Shown here: one piece after another, positions 21,431-33,748 of the stretch | Position numbering within the stretch: position 1 is the first letter of the stretch | Layout of the letters: every line of letters starts with the position of its first letter | Notes under the pieces: model-generated | Databases searched by the model: none | What the model was told of the DNA's origin: nothing | The model's input: only the letters and a program-made list of their open reading frames with translations | Made by a program: the position numbers and the translations under genes | NCBI GenBank assembly: GCA_916048095.2 | Contig: OU696570.1 | Location: 2,352,001 to 2,416,000 of the forward strand | Length of the DNA stretch: 64,000 nt | From: Sacculina carcini | Taxonomy: Eukaryota > Arthropoda > Thecostraca > Sacculinidae | Reading direction: 5' to 3'

Positions 21431-23422
21431 CTGACCATGGTGAGTACTTGCTTGTCTTCCTCTATGTTTTCACTCGCAGTCGCTTATATCCTGACCTGTG
21501 TAAGTAGTCTCAGTACTGCTGTTCTACAGTTCTGTAGAAATTGTCGAGGTTTCAAACACTAAAACACTGAACGGTGTGGTCCGTTCGTTTTGTATCTGTG
21601 TATTTGACGGCGTCGGCGATCAGGCTTCTGTGGCCGGAACCAGTCGCCGCTAATACACTGTCTCACCGTGTTCTTCATCTCATTCTGTCCTGCACTTCTC
21701 GTGATGATGAGTGATCGCTCGGCTGCTGTGATGTTTTACTGGTCTCAATCAGCCCTTTGGAGTATGCTTAACTCTCTTTCCGGCCTTCGTTCTCCCTCTA
21801 CCCATTCCACTATATCTGCTGATGAGCTTGCTTCCTTCTTCACGAATAAAATTATTTGCGCTCGATCTAAGATTCCTGCTACATCCGCTCCCATCACTAC
21901 CACTTCTCATCACGATGATACCACTTCTCATCACAATTTCTCTTCCTTTTCTCAACTTGCTGTATTGTGTTTATTGTCGATTGTATTGGTGTGATACTAT
22001 TGTGTGTTTGTTGCATGGTCTTATATTTTGTATCATATATAATTGTTCGTGCGTGCATATGTATTTGTGTGTGTACGTGAGAGTGTGATTTTGTGTCTAT
22101 AGTTGTATGCGCGCGCGGAGGTAGTTGCGTCGCACAAGCGCGAGCTGTGAGTGAGTGCATGCGCGTGTGGTATCCGCCCGGAGTCGACGGTCGCTCGTGC
22201 ATGTGGGGTAGAGCGCCACTGGTGAAGTGAGAGAGTTGTGCTTGTGCAGTGGTTTAGAGTGGTATCTGGTTGTGTTGGTGAAGAGAGTAGTATTTAGTGC
22301 ATTGTGTTGCGGTGTGAGTGTGTTGTATTGTTTTCTCTTTTTTTCTGTCGTGCTCACATTCCAATGCACTTGCCCTCTCCGACATCTTGTATCTGCTTTC
22401 CTCACGCAAGTCCTCTCCTCCTTCTGATCCAATAAACTTCAGTATTATCTCTCGCTCTGATTCCCTGCTTCCTTACTTTATTTACCTTACCAACTCTTTT
22501 TTTCTTACATGGTCTTTTCCTTGCTGATAAACACGCTTATGTTCGCCCTATCCTCAAAAAGCCTTCTCTTGATCCTTCTTTATGTGGTAATTTTCGTCCT
22601 ATATCCCTCCTTAGTTTTTCATCTAAGCTTCTCGAATCAGCAATCTTTTCTCAATCATCTTACATCTGCAACGTCCTTGGCACCCATCAATCTGGTTTTC
22701 GTCCTTCTCACTCCACCGAATCTGTCCTCACCTCTGTTACTCAAGGCATCTTTGCTTCTTTCACTTTCCGTAATTATGTTCTCCTTGTCCTTCTTGATAT
22801 GAGCTCTGCCTTTGACTTAGTCGATCACGAAATCCTTATTTCTGACCTTTCCCATATAGGTGTTACTGGTTCTGCTCTCTCGCTTCTCCGCTCCTACCTG
22901 CATAATCCATCTTACTGTGTTCAATTCAATTCCTCTGTTTCTGATTACTTCCCATTCACCTCTGGCGTTCCTCAAGGGTCTATTCTCGGTCCGCTGCTTT
23001 TCAATCTTTATATGTCCTCTCTCTATCCAATTCTTCGTCGCTGGTCTGTCCCTTTCCACATGTATGCTGATGACATTCAATTCTTTATTCCTTGTCCTTT
23101 TTAACACCCTAATCTCCTCTCTGACATACTATCTGATATCACTTCCTGGTCGTCCTCCCGTGGCCTGCTTCTGAACACTTCTAAAGTCGCAATTTCTCGT
23201 TCTTCATTCTCCTCGTCTATCTCCCCCTCTTTTGCCTGTCTCCCTCTCAGTCACTGTTAAAAATCTTGGCATCATCTTTGATTCTTCCCTTTCTTTCTCT
23301 ACTAATATTGTCAATACTTCTCGTACCTGTCGCCTTACTCTCCGCTCTCTGTATCGTTTTCGTCCCTTCCTAGATCGATCCTCCTCTATCAAGCTTGTTC
23401 ATACTCTAATAATCTCAAGATT

Positions 23423-23741
23423 ATTAGAGATTAATCCGCCTCGTAGCCGAGTGGCTAAGACGCACGCTCTGTGCACGAGAGGTCCAGGGTTCAATTCCCT
23501 GGCGAGGTGAAACGTTTGGGTCCGTTTCTGAAAGGGTCCAATTGTCAAAAGGCCCAATTGTCGCAATGCGGGTTTTGTGTGCGCGCAGCCGTGCAGTTTC
23601 TGTGCTGGCGGTGACTGCAAAACCCGTGCGGCCGGACCTGCGGTGTGCCAGCCGGGGCCGTGAGGCTTTGCCCATGCATAAATTCACGCGAACATTAGCC
23701 TTTCCACTGCTGTGTTCAAATGCGTAAATTTATCATTTATC
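23423..23741 (+). mobile_element. tRNA-derived SINE inserted in the L2-like element, 12-bp target duplication
   Basis: A perfect AATCTCAAGATT stands at 23,411-23,422 and 23,742-23,753, and the L2-like protein frame resumes across the gap. The head (23,438-23,509) is tRNA-like. The body of about 230 bp is GC-rich, with no similarity I recognise. The 3' end is T/A-rich without a long poly-A. Confidence 0.88.
23438..23509 (+). repeat. tRNA-like head of the SINE (Pol III A and B boxes)
   Basis: Acceptor arms GCCTCGT and GCGAGGT pair with two G-U wobbles. The A box region is TAGCCGAGTGGCTAAG, and the T arm CCAGG-GTTCAAT-TCCCTGG contains the B box GGTTCAATTCCC. The anticodon arm GCAC/GTGC leaves a poor loop, so the source tRNA is unclear and this is not a working tRNA gene. 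Confidence 0.8.
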
Positions 23742-24613
23742 AATCTCAAGATTGGATAACTGCAGCTCACTCTACGTCAACTGTCCTAAATCATCCCTAA
23801 AACTTCTTCAGCGTATTATGAACCAATCTTGCCGCCTTGTTTTACATCCTTCCTTCTGCCGCCATACATCTCCCTTTATCTTCAAATTTCGATGGCTCCC
23901 CACTATATCTATAATTATATTCAAAGTATGCTGCTTAATTTACAAGTTATTGCATGATCCTTGTCAACCTATCTATCTTTCTGAACTGCTTTCGTCCTCT
24001 GATACTCCTTGTTCACGACATCTCGTTCCTCTATCCTGCCCTCGTGCGCTTAACGAATCATCTTGGTCCTACAAATCTTTTTTTTCTGCGGTCCCCGTCT
24101 CTATAATTATCTCCCCTCTCACATAAACTCTTCGCCTACTTATCGTTCGTCTGCTTCTTTGCGTAGATATATTTTTGAGTTGTCATTTGATCCAATTACC
24201 CACTCTCTAACTCCATTCGCCTCTCTCTGATCTCTTCTGCACCTGTCCTGTTTTTCCCTCCGTGTTGCATGCTTGTCGTTGTAATTATCGTTGTGTTTCT
24301 TTACTCTGATGCGTTTACCCTTGGTGTTTGTACTGTTTGCTTTTATTGTACATGGTTATCTGTTTTCTCCCAGGTTGTGATACACTATTTTGTCTTTTTA
24401 CTCTGCCTGTGTTGATGTAATTTCTTGTTTTTGCTCTTTATTGTAGTTATTTCTCTCTCCTTCACTTAACTTTAATTGGTTGTAGTTGTCCGCATGTTCT
24501 TTGGGAGTGTATGTGCGTTGTTTTCATGTTTCATCATTTTTCCTTGTTCGTTGTATTATGTCGCGCTTGTGTTCTTGGATGGGCGCCATAGAAATAAACA
24601 ATTGAATTGAATC

Positions 24614-25195
24614 AGCGTTGTGTTATTTTGGGAGCGCGCCTTCTTCTGTTCGTCTGTTTCTGATGTATCCAATGAAGTTTGTGAATACGAACTGTGTGTG
24701 TTTATCCATTCAGGTGCAATTTGGGTTGCAATGGGCGCCGCCTCCTCGCGGTGCAACCTGGGGACACGGGGTTTTCCATGTTGCTGAATGGCGTCCAAAC
24801 AAACTAGCGGGTTAGCGGTGTCCGGTGTGTGTGTGTGCTCTGATGTGACTGGATGCTGGACCTGTGTGCCTCATAATCTTATGAGCAGCTTCACATCATG
24901 TCGTTTGATAGCATAGCGAGAATCGAGACAGACAATTCTGTTATTTCATTCTGGTGGTCACATGTGTAAAATGTGAAACTCTTTTAAACATCTTTTAGAA
25001 ACTAGCAAATAAAAAAGTCTCGATGTGAAAATATCGCTCCTATTCGTGCTGCATGGTTTTATCGTCAAAATGAGACGAATTTATAAAAAACAAACAATTC
25101 TGCCTCAAAGATAAGTACCATGGGATTTGTGTCGAGGCTCGGGGGATGACAGCCATCATGTATTACTGTTCAAAGTTGGCTCAGTTGGTTAATTG
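24614..25195. other. No gene seen
   Basis: Unique-looking sequence between two retrotransposons. A short TG run lies at 24,823-24,836. No coding similarity is recognised on either strand. Confidence 0.4.
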
Positions 25196-27117
25196 CATTT
25201 GATCCTCACGTATTTCTATGCAGACGATACAAAAATATATAGGGTGGTTGAAGATGTTGAAGACTGTTTGAAACTACAAGAGGATTTAGAAGAAGTGAGA
25301 AAATGGTGAGAATAGTGGCTACTGAGCTTCCACCCTGACAAAACTAAGTATCTGAGAATTGGTAGAACTACGGTGGAGGATAGAAACTACAGAATGTATG
25401 AATGTATAATGAGGGCGAGAGTCGAGAAAGATATTGGCGTTACGATTGACGACGAGTTGACATTTTCAGATCACACAGCGGAAAAAATTAATAAGTCTTA
25501 ATAAATAAATTGTGCAATTTCTTTTGATCTAGTCATTTTCTTATGTATTATATCAATTGTATGTGTGTGTGTGTGTGTCTGTGTTCTTGTTGCGTATGTT
25601 CATATCTGCGTCTATGTGCATGGCTGCTTTATATATTGCTTTCTGCTTGTCTGTATCTCTGTGTGTCCATGTGTATATATGTGTTGGTGTGTGTGTGGGT
25701 GTGTTTGTGGGTGTTTGCTTATGGGTGTGCTTGTGTGTGGGTGTATGAGTGTGCAGCGCCTTAGAGACCCTTCGGGTGTAGGGCGCTATATAAATGTCTT
25801 ACTGTACTGTACTGTACTGTACTGTGTGTGTGTGTGTGTGTGCGTGTGTGTGTGTGTGTGTGTTGTTTCTCTATCTTAGGACCCCGTATTTACAATAAGC
25901 TCTCCCCAACACTACGTTCTATCAATTCTATCCCTGTTTTAAAAAAAACACTCAAAGAAACTTTTCATGGTGAAATCGTATTATACTCTAGAGAACATTG
26001 TCTATATTAGTGATGATTATAAGGTGTAAATTATCTCTCTTCTTTCTTCACCTTTCACTTTCTGTGTGTGTGTGGCTATGTGTGTGTGTGTGTGGCTATG
26101 TGTGTGTGTGGCTATGTGTGTGTGTGTGTAAGTGTGTCTGTGTGTGTGCGCTTGTGTGTGTGTGTGTGCGTGTGCAGCGCCCTAGAGACCCTCTAGGTGT
26201 AGAGCGCTATATAAATATCTACCTAATGTAATGTAATGTGTGTGTGTGTGTGTGTGTGGGTGTGTGTGTATGGGTGATGTATTGATCTGCCATGATTGTG
26301 TGTGTCATATTGTCTTTGTTTATTTTTTCTCTTTCTCTTTCTCTTATTCTCCACGTTCAAAGTGCGCAGGGGCTGCATGATGCAGTTTATAGCGCTTGCG
26401 CTCTTCCTGTGTCACTTTGTTCGTTTTGTTCAATAATAAAAAATAATAATAAAGTCGAACAGGATAGTTGGACTAATTAGAAGAGTCTTCGTGTATTTGA
26501 ACCCGGCCACATTCAAGTTATTGTTCACGTCTCTAGTTAGACCACAATTGGAGTACGCAAATCAGGTATGGCACCCACATTTGGTGAAGGACATAGAGGC
26601 TGTTGAAAACGTCCAAAGAAGAGCCACTAAACTTATTCCAGGGATGCAGAATTTGACATATGAAGAAAGGTTGAAAGCAATAGGTCTACCAACGCTAGCA
26701 TATAGAAGTACAAGAGGGGATATGATAGAGACTTACAAGATCCTGAATGAAAAATATGACAAAGAATGTACAGAAGGCTTGTTCAGGATGAGAGATGATT
26801 CTAACACGAGAGGAAATTATATGAAACTTTTCAAAAATCGGGCGCGTCTATGTGTCAGACTGTTCTCCTTCACACATAGGGTTGTCAATATTTGGAATGA
26901 TCTACCAGAATGGGTAAAGGTGGCTAAAAATGTGATGCAGTTTGAGCGTAGGCTGGACAGGTTCTGGGATGGACAGGAACAAAAATTCAATTATAGAGCT
27001 CCAATCACAAGAGCGTCACATTCGTCTTTGCACCAGGAAGGTGGTGTAATAAATGCACTGTAGTCACAGGCTATCTGAAAGCCTCTTCCAGGGATTCGTC
27101 TATGTGAGTCTATGTGA
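25196..27117 (+). pseudogene. CR1/jockey-like reverse transcriptase fragment, interrupted
   Basis: It starts at the RT active site (YFYADDTKIYRVVEDVEDCL), continues FHPDKTKYLRIG and KDIGVTIDDELTFSDH to about 25,497, and resumes at about 26,457 with SNRIVGLIRRVF. It then reads through LFTSLVRPQLEYANQVWHPH, VQRRATKLI and RARLCVRLFSFTHRVVNIWN to the stop at 27,061. The C-terminal part (26,491-27,063) is open for 190 codons. The 3' tail has two copies of 'tctatgtgag'. It is a different family from the L2-like element at 21.4 kb. Two stops near 25,308-25,316 and the insertion show it is dead. Confidence 0.85.
25498..26456 (+). mobile_element. Insertion of duplicated L2/CR1-like 3' ends with TG microsatellites
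   Basis: It splits the RT frame between AEKINKS and NRIVGL. The flanks 'ttaataagtc' and 'taataaagtc' look like a target duplication. Inside are two copies (25,756 and 26,176) of a block 'gcgcc-tagagaccct...ggtgtag-gcgctatataaat', followed by (TACTG)n and (TAATG)n tails. Between them is an RT C-terminal scrap GPRIYNKLSPTLRSINSIP (about 25,880-25,940). (TG)n runs lie before and after, and an A/T-rich tail 'aataataaaaaataataa' ends it. Confidence 0.6.
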
Positions 27118-28400
27118 GTATTTTCGGCCTATTCAAGTACAACACACACACCTCAATAATAAGTATATTGCGTAAATTATAATTTTTCACATATTTATAA
27201 TTTTTACCTTTTTCCTTTATTGTTGTTTTTTGCTATGCTGATTTTGATGATAATACAACCAATGAACCGAAGAATTTTCGGCGTGTATAACTGCAGATTG
27301 ACCTAAGCCAGCCAATTTGTCGGGGGGTATATATACACCCAGGGTCTACGGCCATGATCAGTTTGCACCCTGCCTTCATACAAAACGACTTAATTGTCAA
27401 TACTTAAGCATTTGATTAATCTCAAGTAGTGCTGGAATGGATGCGAATGTGATGAAATAGTTTGATGGTGTTATATGAGCTGACACGTGTATCAGCATGT
27501 GTGGCCAACATCAATACAGACACGTACACGTCTATTCAGCCTGTTGCTATGATAATGTCATTTGATTAATCGTCCATTTTTTGCGTCTTTCTTCATTTGC
27601 GTTCATTTTCCTATACACTTTTACTTCTCGAATATTATCTGAACATAATCTTTTGGGCGCTTGCGGTACATGTGACCACCGCAGGGTGGTATTAGTGTTT
27701 GTACTCTTGCCATGCCATTAGACTTGCCTGTAATTAATAATAATATATTAGCGTGCAATACAGATAGCTCACCTCAAGCACTACACCATCACTACCAAGT
27801 GTTGACTACAGCTGCATTGCGCCGGAGTCACGCACAAAATGCGTTTGTGAAGACACGCCCTCCTGGTCTAGACCACGCCCCGCCAGCACACTATTCGTCC
27901 AAGCACTGCTGCAGTATGTCAGTGTACACGTTGCTTATGGAACCACGTGAGGTTTTTGCACTATTACAGAGGCAGCAATTGGGACAGAGATTGCCCCCAA
28001 TATGACATAATATAACAACAATACATACTTTCTTCGCTGATATAATGAACAGCTTGTCGCTTAATGCAGCTAGCCTTGTATTCGATCATCAATCATAATT
28101 TCTGCTACATCTGCTGGGCATCATCCAACAATTTGTAATCAAATCTTTTATTATTTATCATTTATTAGTTACATGCATGAAATATGCTAATTTATTCAAT
28201 TAGTATTGATCGTTGTCTAGTCAGGCCCTGCCTTGCTCATGACAGCCATGCAGTGATGCAGTGGGTCAGATTCATGGTGGAGTCGTCGGTGACTAAGACC
28301 GTTTCCTCTCACTGTCCAACACTGAAGACAATGATAGTCTACACCAATAAAAACCAAACCTGTTACTAAGAACGCATGAGCTATTTCGTGGTCAAAGATC
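27118..28400. other. No gene seen
   Basis: AT-rich sequence without convincing coding or repeat structure. The longest open frame (27,712-28,005, 97 codons) has no recognisable domain. Confidence 0.4.
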
Positions 28401-28408
28401 ACCTAGCT

Positions 28409-28738
28409 CAGTGGCTCTCAACATTTTTCTCTCATTTCCCACTCCTTAATTGGTCATCTGATTCTTTTTCGCAACAGCGCTGATAAATTCAATACATTCA
28501 GTTGTTACATCGAAGTATATGTCAAGAGGTCATTAGGAACAAAAATAAACGAATTTGAAATGATAAAAACACACATTTGTCCTGTTCTGTCCGACCTTTA
28601 GCTTGCCACTTGGCAACTCTTCCAGTGGGGAATTCCCTACAGGTTACCACTTCACAACTCTTCCAGTGGGGAATTCCCTACAGGTTACCACTTCACAACT
28701 CTTCCAGTGGGGAATTCCTTACAGGTTAGGACCCACTG
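28409..28738. mobile_element. hAT-type MITE containing 41-bp tandem repeats
   Basis: The ends CAGTGGCTCTCAAC and GTTAGGACCCACTG form an imperfect inverted repeat. The flanks ACCTAGCT (28,401-28,408) and AACTAGCT (28,739-28,746) match at 7 of 8 positions. The right part (28,607-28,729) is three tandem copies of a 41-bp unit containing CTTCCAGTGGGGAATTCC. Confidence 0.75.
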
Positions 28739-28746
28739 AACTAGCT

Positions 28747-30050
28747 GCTCCATTCTACAAACTTGTTTCAATGCGTGTCTGTCTGTGCTACTACCCTCAA
28801 CTTGCCAAGTTTTTCTTGTCTAATTGATATTTATTCGCACCTGTGCCGGGAACATATGGGCCACATCAGATATACGTCGCTGTTTTGTTGTTATCTCAAT
28901 GAATCAAGTGATCAGCACCAGTTGACTCACTGCACGTGCATATTGCTCGTCTAGATCAGCCTGTCCAGTTCGCAAATGCCTCAATGCAAACAATCAAATT
29001 GACCGGTGTATTCAACATAGAAGATATTGATAGTATAGAGTGTAGGCATAGAACTTATAGCATCAAGCATAGCATAGAATCTAGCATAAAACATGAATAA
29101 TACATATTTCACCATCACCAACAAGAAAACCATAGACATAAGGGAAAACGCACACCAAGCAAAAGCTGCACTTTCAGTTGCAATATTGAGAAACTAAAAT
29201 AAAAAAGCTACATCAATTGAACAAAAACAGGTATTACACAGATATAGCTCTAGGCCAATGAGCCATCGAGGTTAAGACGTACACTAGAATAGTTGTAAAT
29301 ATATAACACATTAAAATCTAACGAATAGACACGGTTTTAAAAAATAGGGTGATTTTTAACAGGAGCAAATTCTGCCTAGTGACATGCTTTGCAAATCAAA
29401 TAATCAATATTTACTGAAATTTGTTTCAACCATGGCCATTTTGTGCACGCATGTACTGTTTTCCGTGGTCGAATATCTAAATAAAAAGCATTATATTAGC
29501 TCAATTGAATGTTATTGAATCCTTATAGCCTAGCCAGATCCGTGACGATGGAGAGAAATTTATCTTCACCCTCCGCATACTGCACCCTGCCTCACAAACA
29601 AAAATGGTGCACAAACGCATTAAACAGTGATGACAATCTGGTGAAATGGTCACAACAATACTTTCACATCACAATGATTTCATTAATCAACACACTGCAA
29701 TAAACCAATCGACATCACTCTTAGTGGCAGTGCTGTTTCGAAAAAGGGCCATCAGTAAAAAATCCCTCCTGAAACTCATAGAAACACAGCAGTACTTGAG
29801 CGGTGGACTAGACAAAACAGTGTGAAAATGGCAAGCACCATGAGAAAACACAAAGCAAACATTTGCAAAGCACGCGAGAGACGTTGATAAGCTACCATAA
29901 TTTCAGTCAATATCACGGATATATTAAAACAACCATATATATTACATGTATGAGCGAGTCAATATAATTTGATAAACGGCTATACTTCTTGTGTTTAAAA
30001 TATATTAAAAATAAATCTCAATGCCTCTTATTATGCATTCATTGTGTGAT
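28747..30050. other. No gene seen
   Basis: AT-rich sequence. A patch of short repeats 'catagaa(t/c)' lies at about 29,045-29,095. No supported coding region. Confidence 0.4.
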
Positions 30051-30054
30051 CGTG

Positions 30055-30260
30055 TATTGTGTGCGAGCGAGTGTGTGAGCAAGTGTGTATAGTTGTGTCG
30101 CTGTGTGTGTGTGTGTTTGTGTGTGTATGTGTGTGTATGTGTGTACATGTGTGTTCACGTGTGTGTGCATGTGTGTGCATGTGTGTGTGTATGTGTGTAC
30201 AAGTGTGTACATACGTGTGTATGTGTGTGCATGTGTGTGTATGTGTGTGTGCTCAGATAT
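30055..30260. repeat. Imperfect (TG)n / TGTGTACA-rich tract
   Basis: TG repeats broken by TA and CA steps. Apparent Cys/Val-rich frames here are translations of the microsatellite. Confidence 0.9.
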
Positions 30261-30359
30261 GTCACGGTGTAAGCGTGAGTGTTATTCGAGTCTTGTTCGA
30301 ATTGTGATCAGAGAGAAGGTGACACACATTTCTCCCTGTCATCTCCTTATTTTTGAGCT

Positions 30360-30760
30360 TTATCATTATAGATAGATGTATATTGGTATAATGTGAAAAA
30401 TAGTAATAGACACATGAATGGTGGGTTTATGTGATAAATAGGGCCTAATAAATATATATATTTGCGGGATAGATTATAGTTGAACAGCAGTCAATATTCT
30501 AGCGGTAAAATTAAAATATTACTCAAAATGATGTTGGGGAATGATACTATATGAGCAAATAACTATATGAACAAATAAAAACACAAAACTTGCAAATCGT
30601 TCATCAAATTAAATTGTTTTTGCATATTTTGCATATATAACGCACACAAGTAAAGCAAAAATACACTTAAATATAAACACAGATGAATATTTTTACCGCT
30701 AATATAAATATATTTGCGTGTATTATATATATTTGCGTGTATTATATATATTTGCGTGTA

Positions 30761-30839
<79 letters not shown>

Positions 30840-30929
30840 TATATATATATATACATTTGCGTGTAATTAAATATGTATTTAATATTTGAAACTTATTTGC
30901 ATTAAAAATTATTTACATCGAAAATTGTA
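30360..30929. repeat. Diverged partial relative of the tandem unit, with (TA)n
   Basis: Blocks around 30,480-30,700 ('atgatgttggggaatgat', 'gcaaataaaaacacaaaact', 'gatgaatatttttaccgc') recur inside the units at 36,470-36,620, 53,280-53,420 and 62,560-63,560. At 30,703-30,765 an 18-bp unit with 'atatttgcgtgtat' is repeated, then (TA)n fills 30,765-30,855. This is a degenerate edge of the array or an older copy. Confidence 0.65.
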
Positions 30930-31459
30930 TTTGCATCGACAATTTTTCTTTAATATCGGGTGACCAGGCTTCATCATTTTTTCGTTATTACTCACCAACT
31001 ATTTATCACTCATCTAATAAATTATTCCACAGTACTGGAATTTTTGTCCTCTACAATACGGTATAATTGTATATTTGCCAAGGTGTACAGTAAACACGTT
31101 ACGGGTGTAGAAATTTAAAATGATCCGTTGCAAATTTTAGAAAGAAAGGCTCCCATTTGAACATATTTTTGACATTAATTGGTTTAAACCATACAAACCC
31201 TCCTGGGTCTATATCTAGAGCCGGCCCTAATAAGTCATTCGTCTCTACCAGTCAGCTTGCGAGATTCAACTGTTGTCAGTCGACAGGCTGGAAACAATAT
31301 ACTTCATACATCTTATATTCGAGAATCACACATAATATCCGCTATTTGGAGGTGTGCTATATAAGTGGGGACCCATAGATTATTCCGATATTTGGAGGTT
31401 TCCGGCATTCGGAAGTTAATATTTTATTATTTGGAGGTGTGATTAACCTTTATCCTCCC

Positions 31460-31481
31460 AATGTTCCCATATGGGAACATT
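31460..31481. repeat. Palindromic subterminal repeat of piggyBac copy A (1 of 3)
   Basis: A perfect palindrome around TGTTCCCATATGGGAACA, 14 bp inside the left end. Near-identical motifs lie at 31,846-31,867 and 33,925-33,946, and at matching places in copies B and C. A likely transposase-binding site. Confidence 0.6.
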
Positions 31482-32071
31482 TGCAGTACGATGTTTGACA
31501 ACCATTTAATGACATTTTTTACCAATAAATTCCTAATATTTGTATATGTTTCGAGAGAAGAGAAAACGTGCAACTAGCAAATAACAAAATTATAAATATG
31601 CAATGAATAATTTATGTGCTATAACTCCTCAAACTTTACCATTTTTCATTTTCTGTAGCTGATAGATTTAAGAGTACACTTCGACTACTAATTTGATTCC
31701 ATTGTTCTTGATGTTAGATCTAATTATTAACAATAACAAGATTATGACAAGATAAGGTCACAATAACAAGATTATGATAATTGTACTGATACCAAATATT
31801 TCAAATTATATATGTAAATCACTTTGTGAGAGCAAGACAAAGTTCAATGTTCCCACATGGGAACATTTGCGTTTTGCGGACAAAAACGTTACAGAAGTTT
31901 GCCATCATGTAAGTCACGTGCGCGATATGCTCGCTCACCAAACTAAAGTATCAAATTGCATCGTATTGACTGCATGACGCGATACATTGACAGTTTTCGT
32001 CACAGTGTTGGTCAGTTATGTGTTGCTTGTGTTGGACCAGTGTAGAATTGTTTTATATCAAAGTTTGGATA

Positions 32072-33748
32072 ATGGCTGCTAAAGGAAGTATAGTTACGTT
32101 TTCTGAGGCGATGGAGACTTTGGAAGAGACGTCAAATCCAAGAAATGTCGTAATTTTACCTCCAGAGAATGGAGATTGCGATATGGAAAATGATATTGAG
32201 GATATTGACAAAAACATGGTCAGCGATGAAGAAGCATTTGAGCCAGCCGGACATCTTCAAGTGGAGGAAGACAACCACGATGACAGCTGGACTTTGACAA
32301 CATATCCCAGACCAAGGTGGAGCAAAAACTCCGGACTCAAAACAACTATCGATATTGAGCAAGTACCGAAGCTTGGTGAATCTCACCAAATGTCTTTCCG
32401 ATTTATCATCATTTCAGATGTGACAGCGTTTTTTTCCGGTGAAAGTGTGGACATGATTGTAAGTCAAACAAATTTGTACGCGACGAGAGACAAAAACGCA
32501 GCCGGTTTGATTGTACAGACTAATGATATCAACGCATTTTTGGGCATATTGCTTCTGTCTGGATATCACAAAGTGCCAGAGGAGAGACACTACTGTTCTG
32601 CTCAACCTGATCCGGGAGTCAAATTTGTATCCGATGCAATGTCCCGGCAGCAATTTCAAACGTTGAAAAGTTTTGTCCACTTTGCTGACAACAGAAATCT
32701 GCAGACAGGAGACAAGCTCGCCAAGATTCGGCCGCTTTACACGCTGCTACATCAAACTCTCATCAAGCACGGTATTTTCCACGAAAAACTGAGCATCGAC
32801 GAGTTCATGGTGCCATACTATGGAAGGCACTCCGCAAAAATGATCACACGTGGAAAACCAATACGAGTTGGCTACAAAGTGTGGGCACTGTGCGGCAATG
32901 ACGGCTATCCGTATCACCTGGATATCTACGCTGGCAAGGAACAAAAACGAAAACTTCCTCTCAGTACCTCAGTTGGCAATCGTATGGTCGATGTGATTAT
33001 GAACAGTTCTTCGCCTACGCAACATACATTGTACTTGGACATTTTTTTCACATCATACGACCTACTGAAGTCACTGGCAGAAAAAAATATGAAAATTACC
33101 GGCACTGTTCGTGAAAAAAGAACTGCTGGAGCGTCTCGACTGTTAAAATCTGATATGGACATGAGAAACTTTCGAGAGGTAGTTTTTACCACAGAAGTGA
33201 CGGACTAGTGTATGTCTGCAAATGGCATGACAACTGTATTGTCACCATTGCAAGCAATCACGAAACTCATTTTCCTGTGAAAGAAGCTGTTCGTTAGAAA
33301 GAAGCTGTTCCCAACATCATTAGAAAATAAACGAAGGCATGGGAGGCGTTGATTTGATGAATCGCCTTCTGGCAACGTATCGACCTGGAATCAGAGGAAA
33401 AAAATGTACTGGCCTCTGTTTTCAAACGCTCTCAATTTATCGGTTGTTGCTGCTTGGCGCTTACATAGCAATTCAGTCGAGAATGCTCTTTTCCATCTTG
33501 ATTCCAGGAGAGAAGTGTCAATGTGTTTACTGAAATCGTCAGACAGCGGTCAAGACACTGGATTGCACAGCACAGTTAACCCGCCTGTTGGTATCCGCTA
33601 TGACAAAATCGGCCATAAAAAAGCAAGCTGCAAGCAGGGTAGATGTGTAGTATGCAAGAGTAATACAAGGTATCGCTGCTCCAAATGCTTGGTTCGACTC
33701 CACTACGATAAGAACACTGAGTGTGCTGATATATATCACACAAGATGA
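32072..33748 (+). pseudogene. piggyBac transposase, copy A, broken
   Basis: An intact gene would code about 560 residues from the ATG at 32,072. The acidic N terminus (MENDIEDID...) leads into the DDE core. Asp 1 is in KLSIDEFMVPYYGRH (near residue 242), Asp 2 in LYLDIFFTSYDLL (near 322; the usual Asn after Asp is Ile here) and Asp 3 in MGGVDLMNRLLATYRPGIRG (33,339). The C-terminal Cys/His finger is intact (CKQGRCVVCKSNTRYRCSKC...H). Breaks: a frameshift and stop at 33,206-33,208; TAG and TAA in the shifted frame near 33,296 and 33,329; and, only in this copy, a missing G near 33,403. Confidence 0.92.

Larger units (their letters stand above)
21740..24229 (+). pseudogene. L2/CR1-like ORF2 (reverse transcriptase), broken
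   Basis: Recognisable blocks in order, in changing frames: LASFFTNKI (21,830), HAYVRPILKKPSLDPSL and NFRPISLL (22,535-22,615), HQSGFRPSHSTESV, LLDMSSAFDLVDHEIL (22,790), GVPQGSILGPLLFNLYMSSL (22,975) and MYADDIQFF (23,060). Then come VKNLGIIFDSSLSF, HTLIISRLDNCSSLY split by a SINE, and the C-terminal FCGPRLYNYLPSHIN with a stop near 24,229. The catalytic YADD survives. Frameshifts occur at least near 22,500-22,530, 22,798, 23,100 and 24,080. Family assignment rests on the DMSSAFDLVDH and FGPRLYN-LP blocks. Confidence 0.85.
21440..24612 (+). mobile_element. L2/CR1-like non-LTR retrotransposon, decayed and interrupted
   Basis: ORF2 pieces appear in order on the plus strand, and the element ends with the tandem tail 'aattgaattgaat' at about 24,598-24,612. 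Two stretches are foreign: about 21,960-22,340 (unidentified) and the SINE at 23,423-23,741. The 5' limit is uncertain. Confidence 0.75.

Noticed and set aside
23438-23509. Functional tRNA gene
   Set aside because: The anticodon arm is poor, the acceptor has wobble pairs, and the sequence is the head of a 319-bp insertion with target duplications, so it is a SINE.
31774-31977. 67-codon frame in the 5' part of all piggyBac copies
   Set aside because: It lies upstream of the transposase start, overlaps a palindromic repeat and has no domain; its presence in all copies follows from shared descent.
32072-33208. A working piggyBac transposase or domesticated gene
   Set aside because: The third catalytic Asp and the finger are out of frame in all copies, and breaks are shared.
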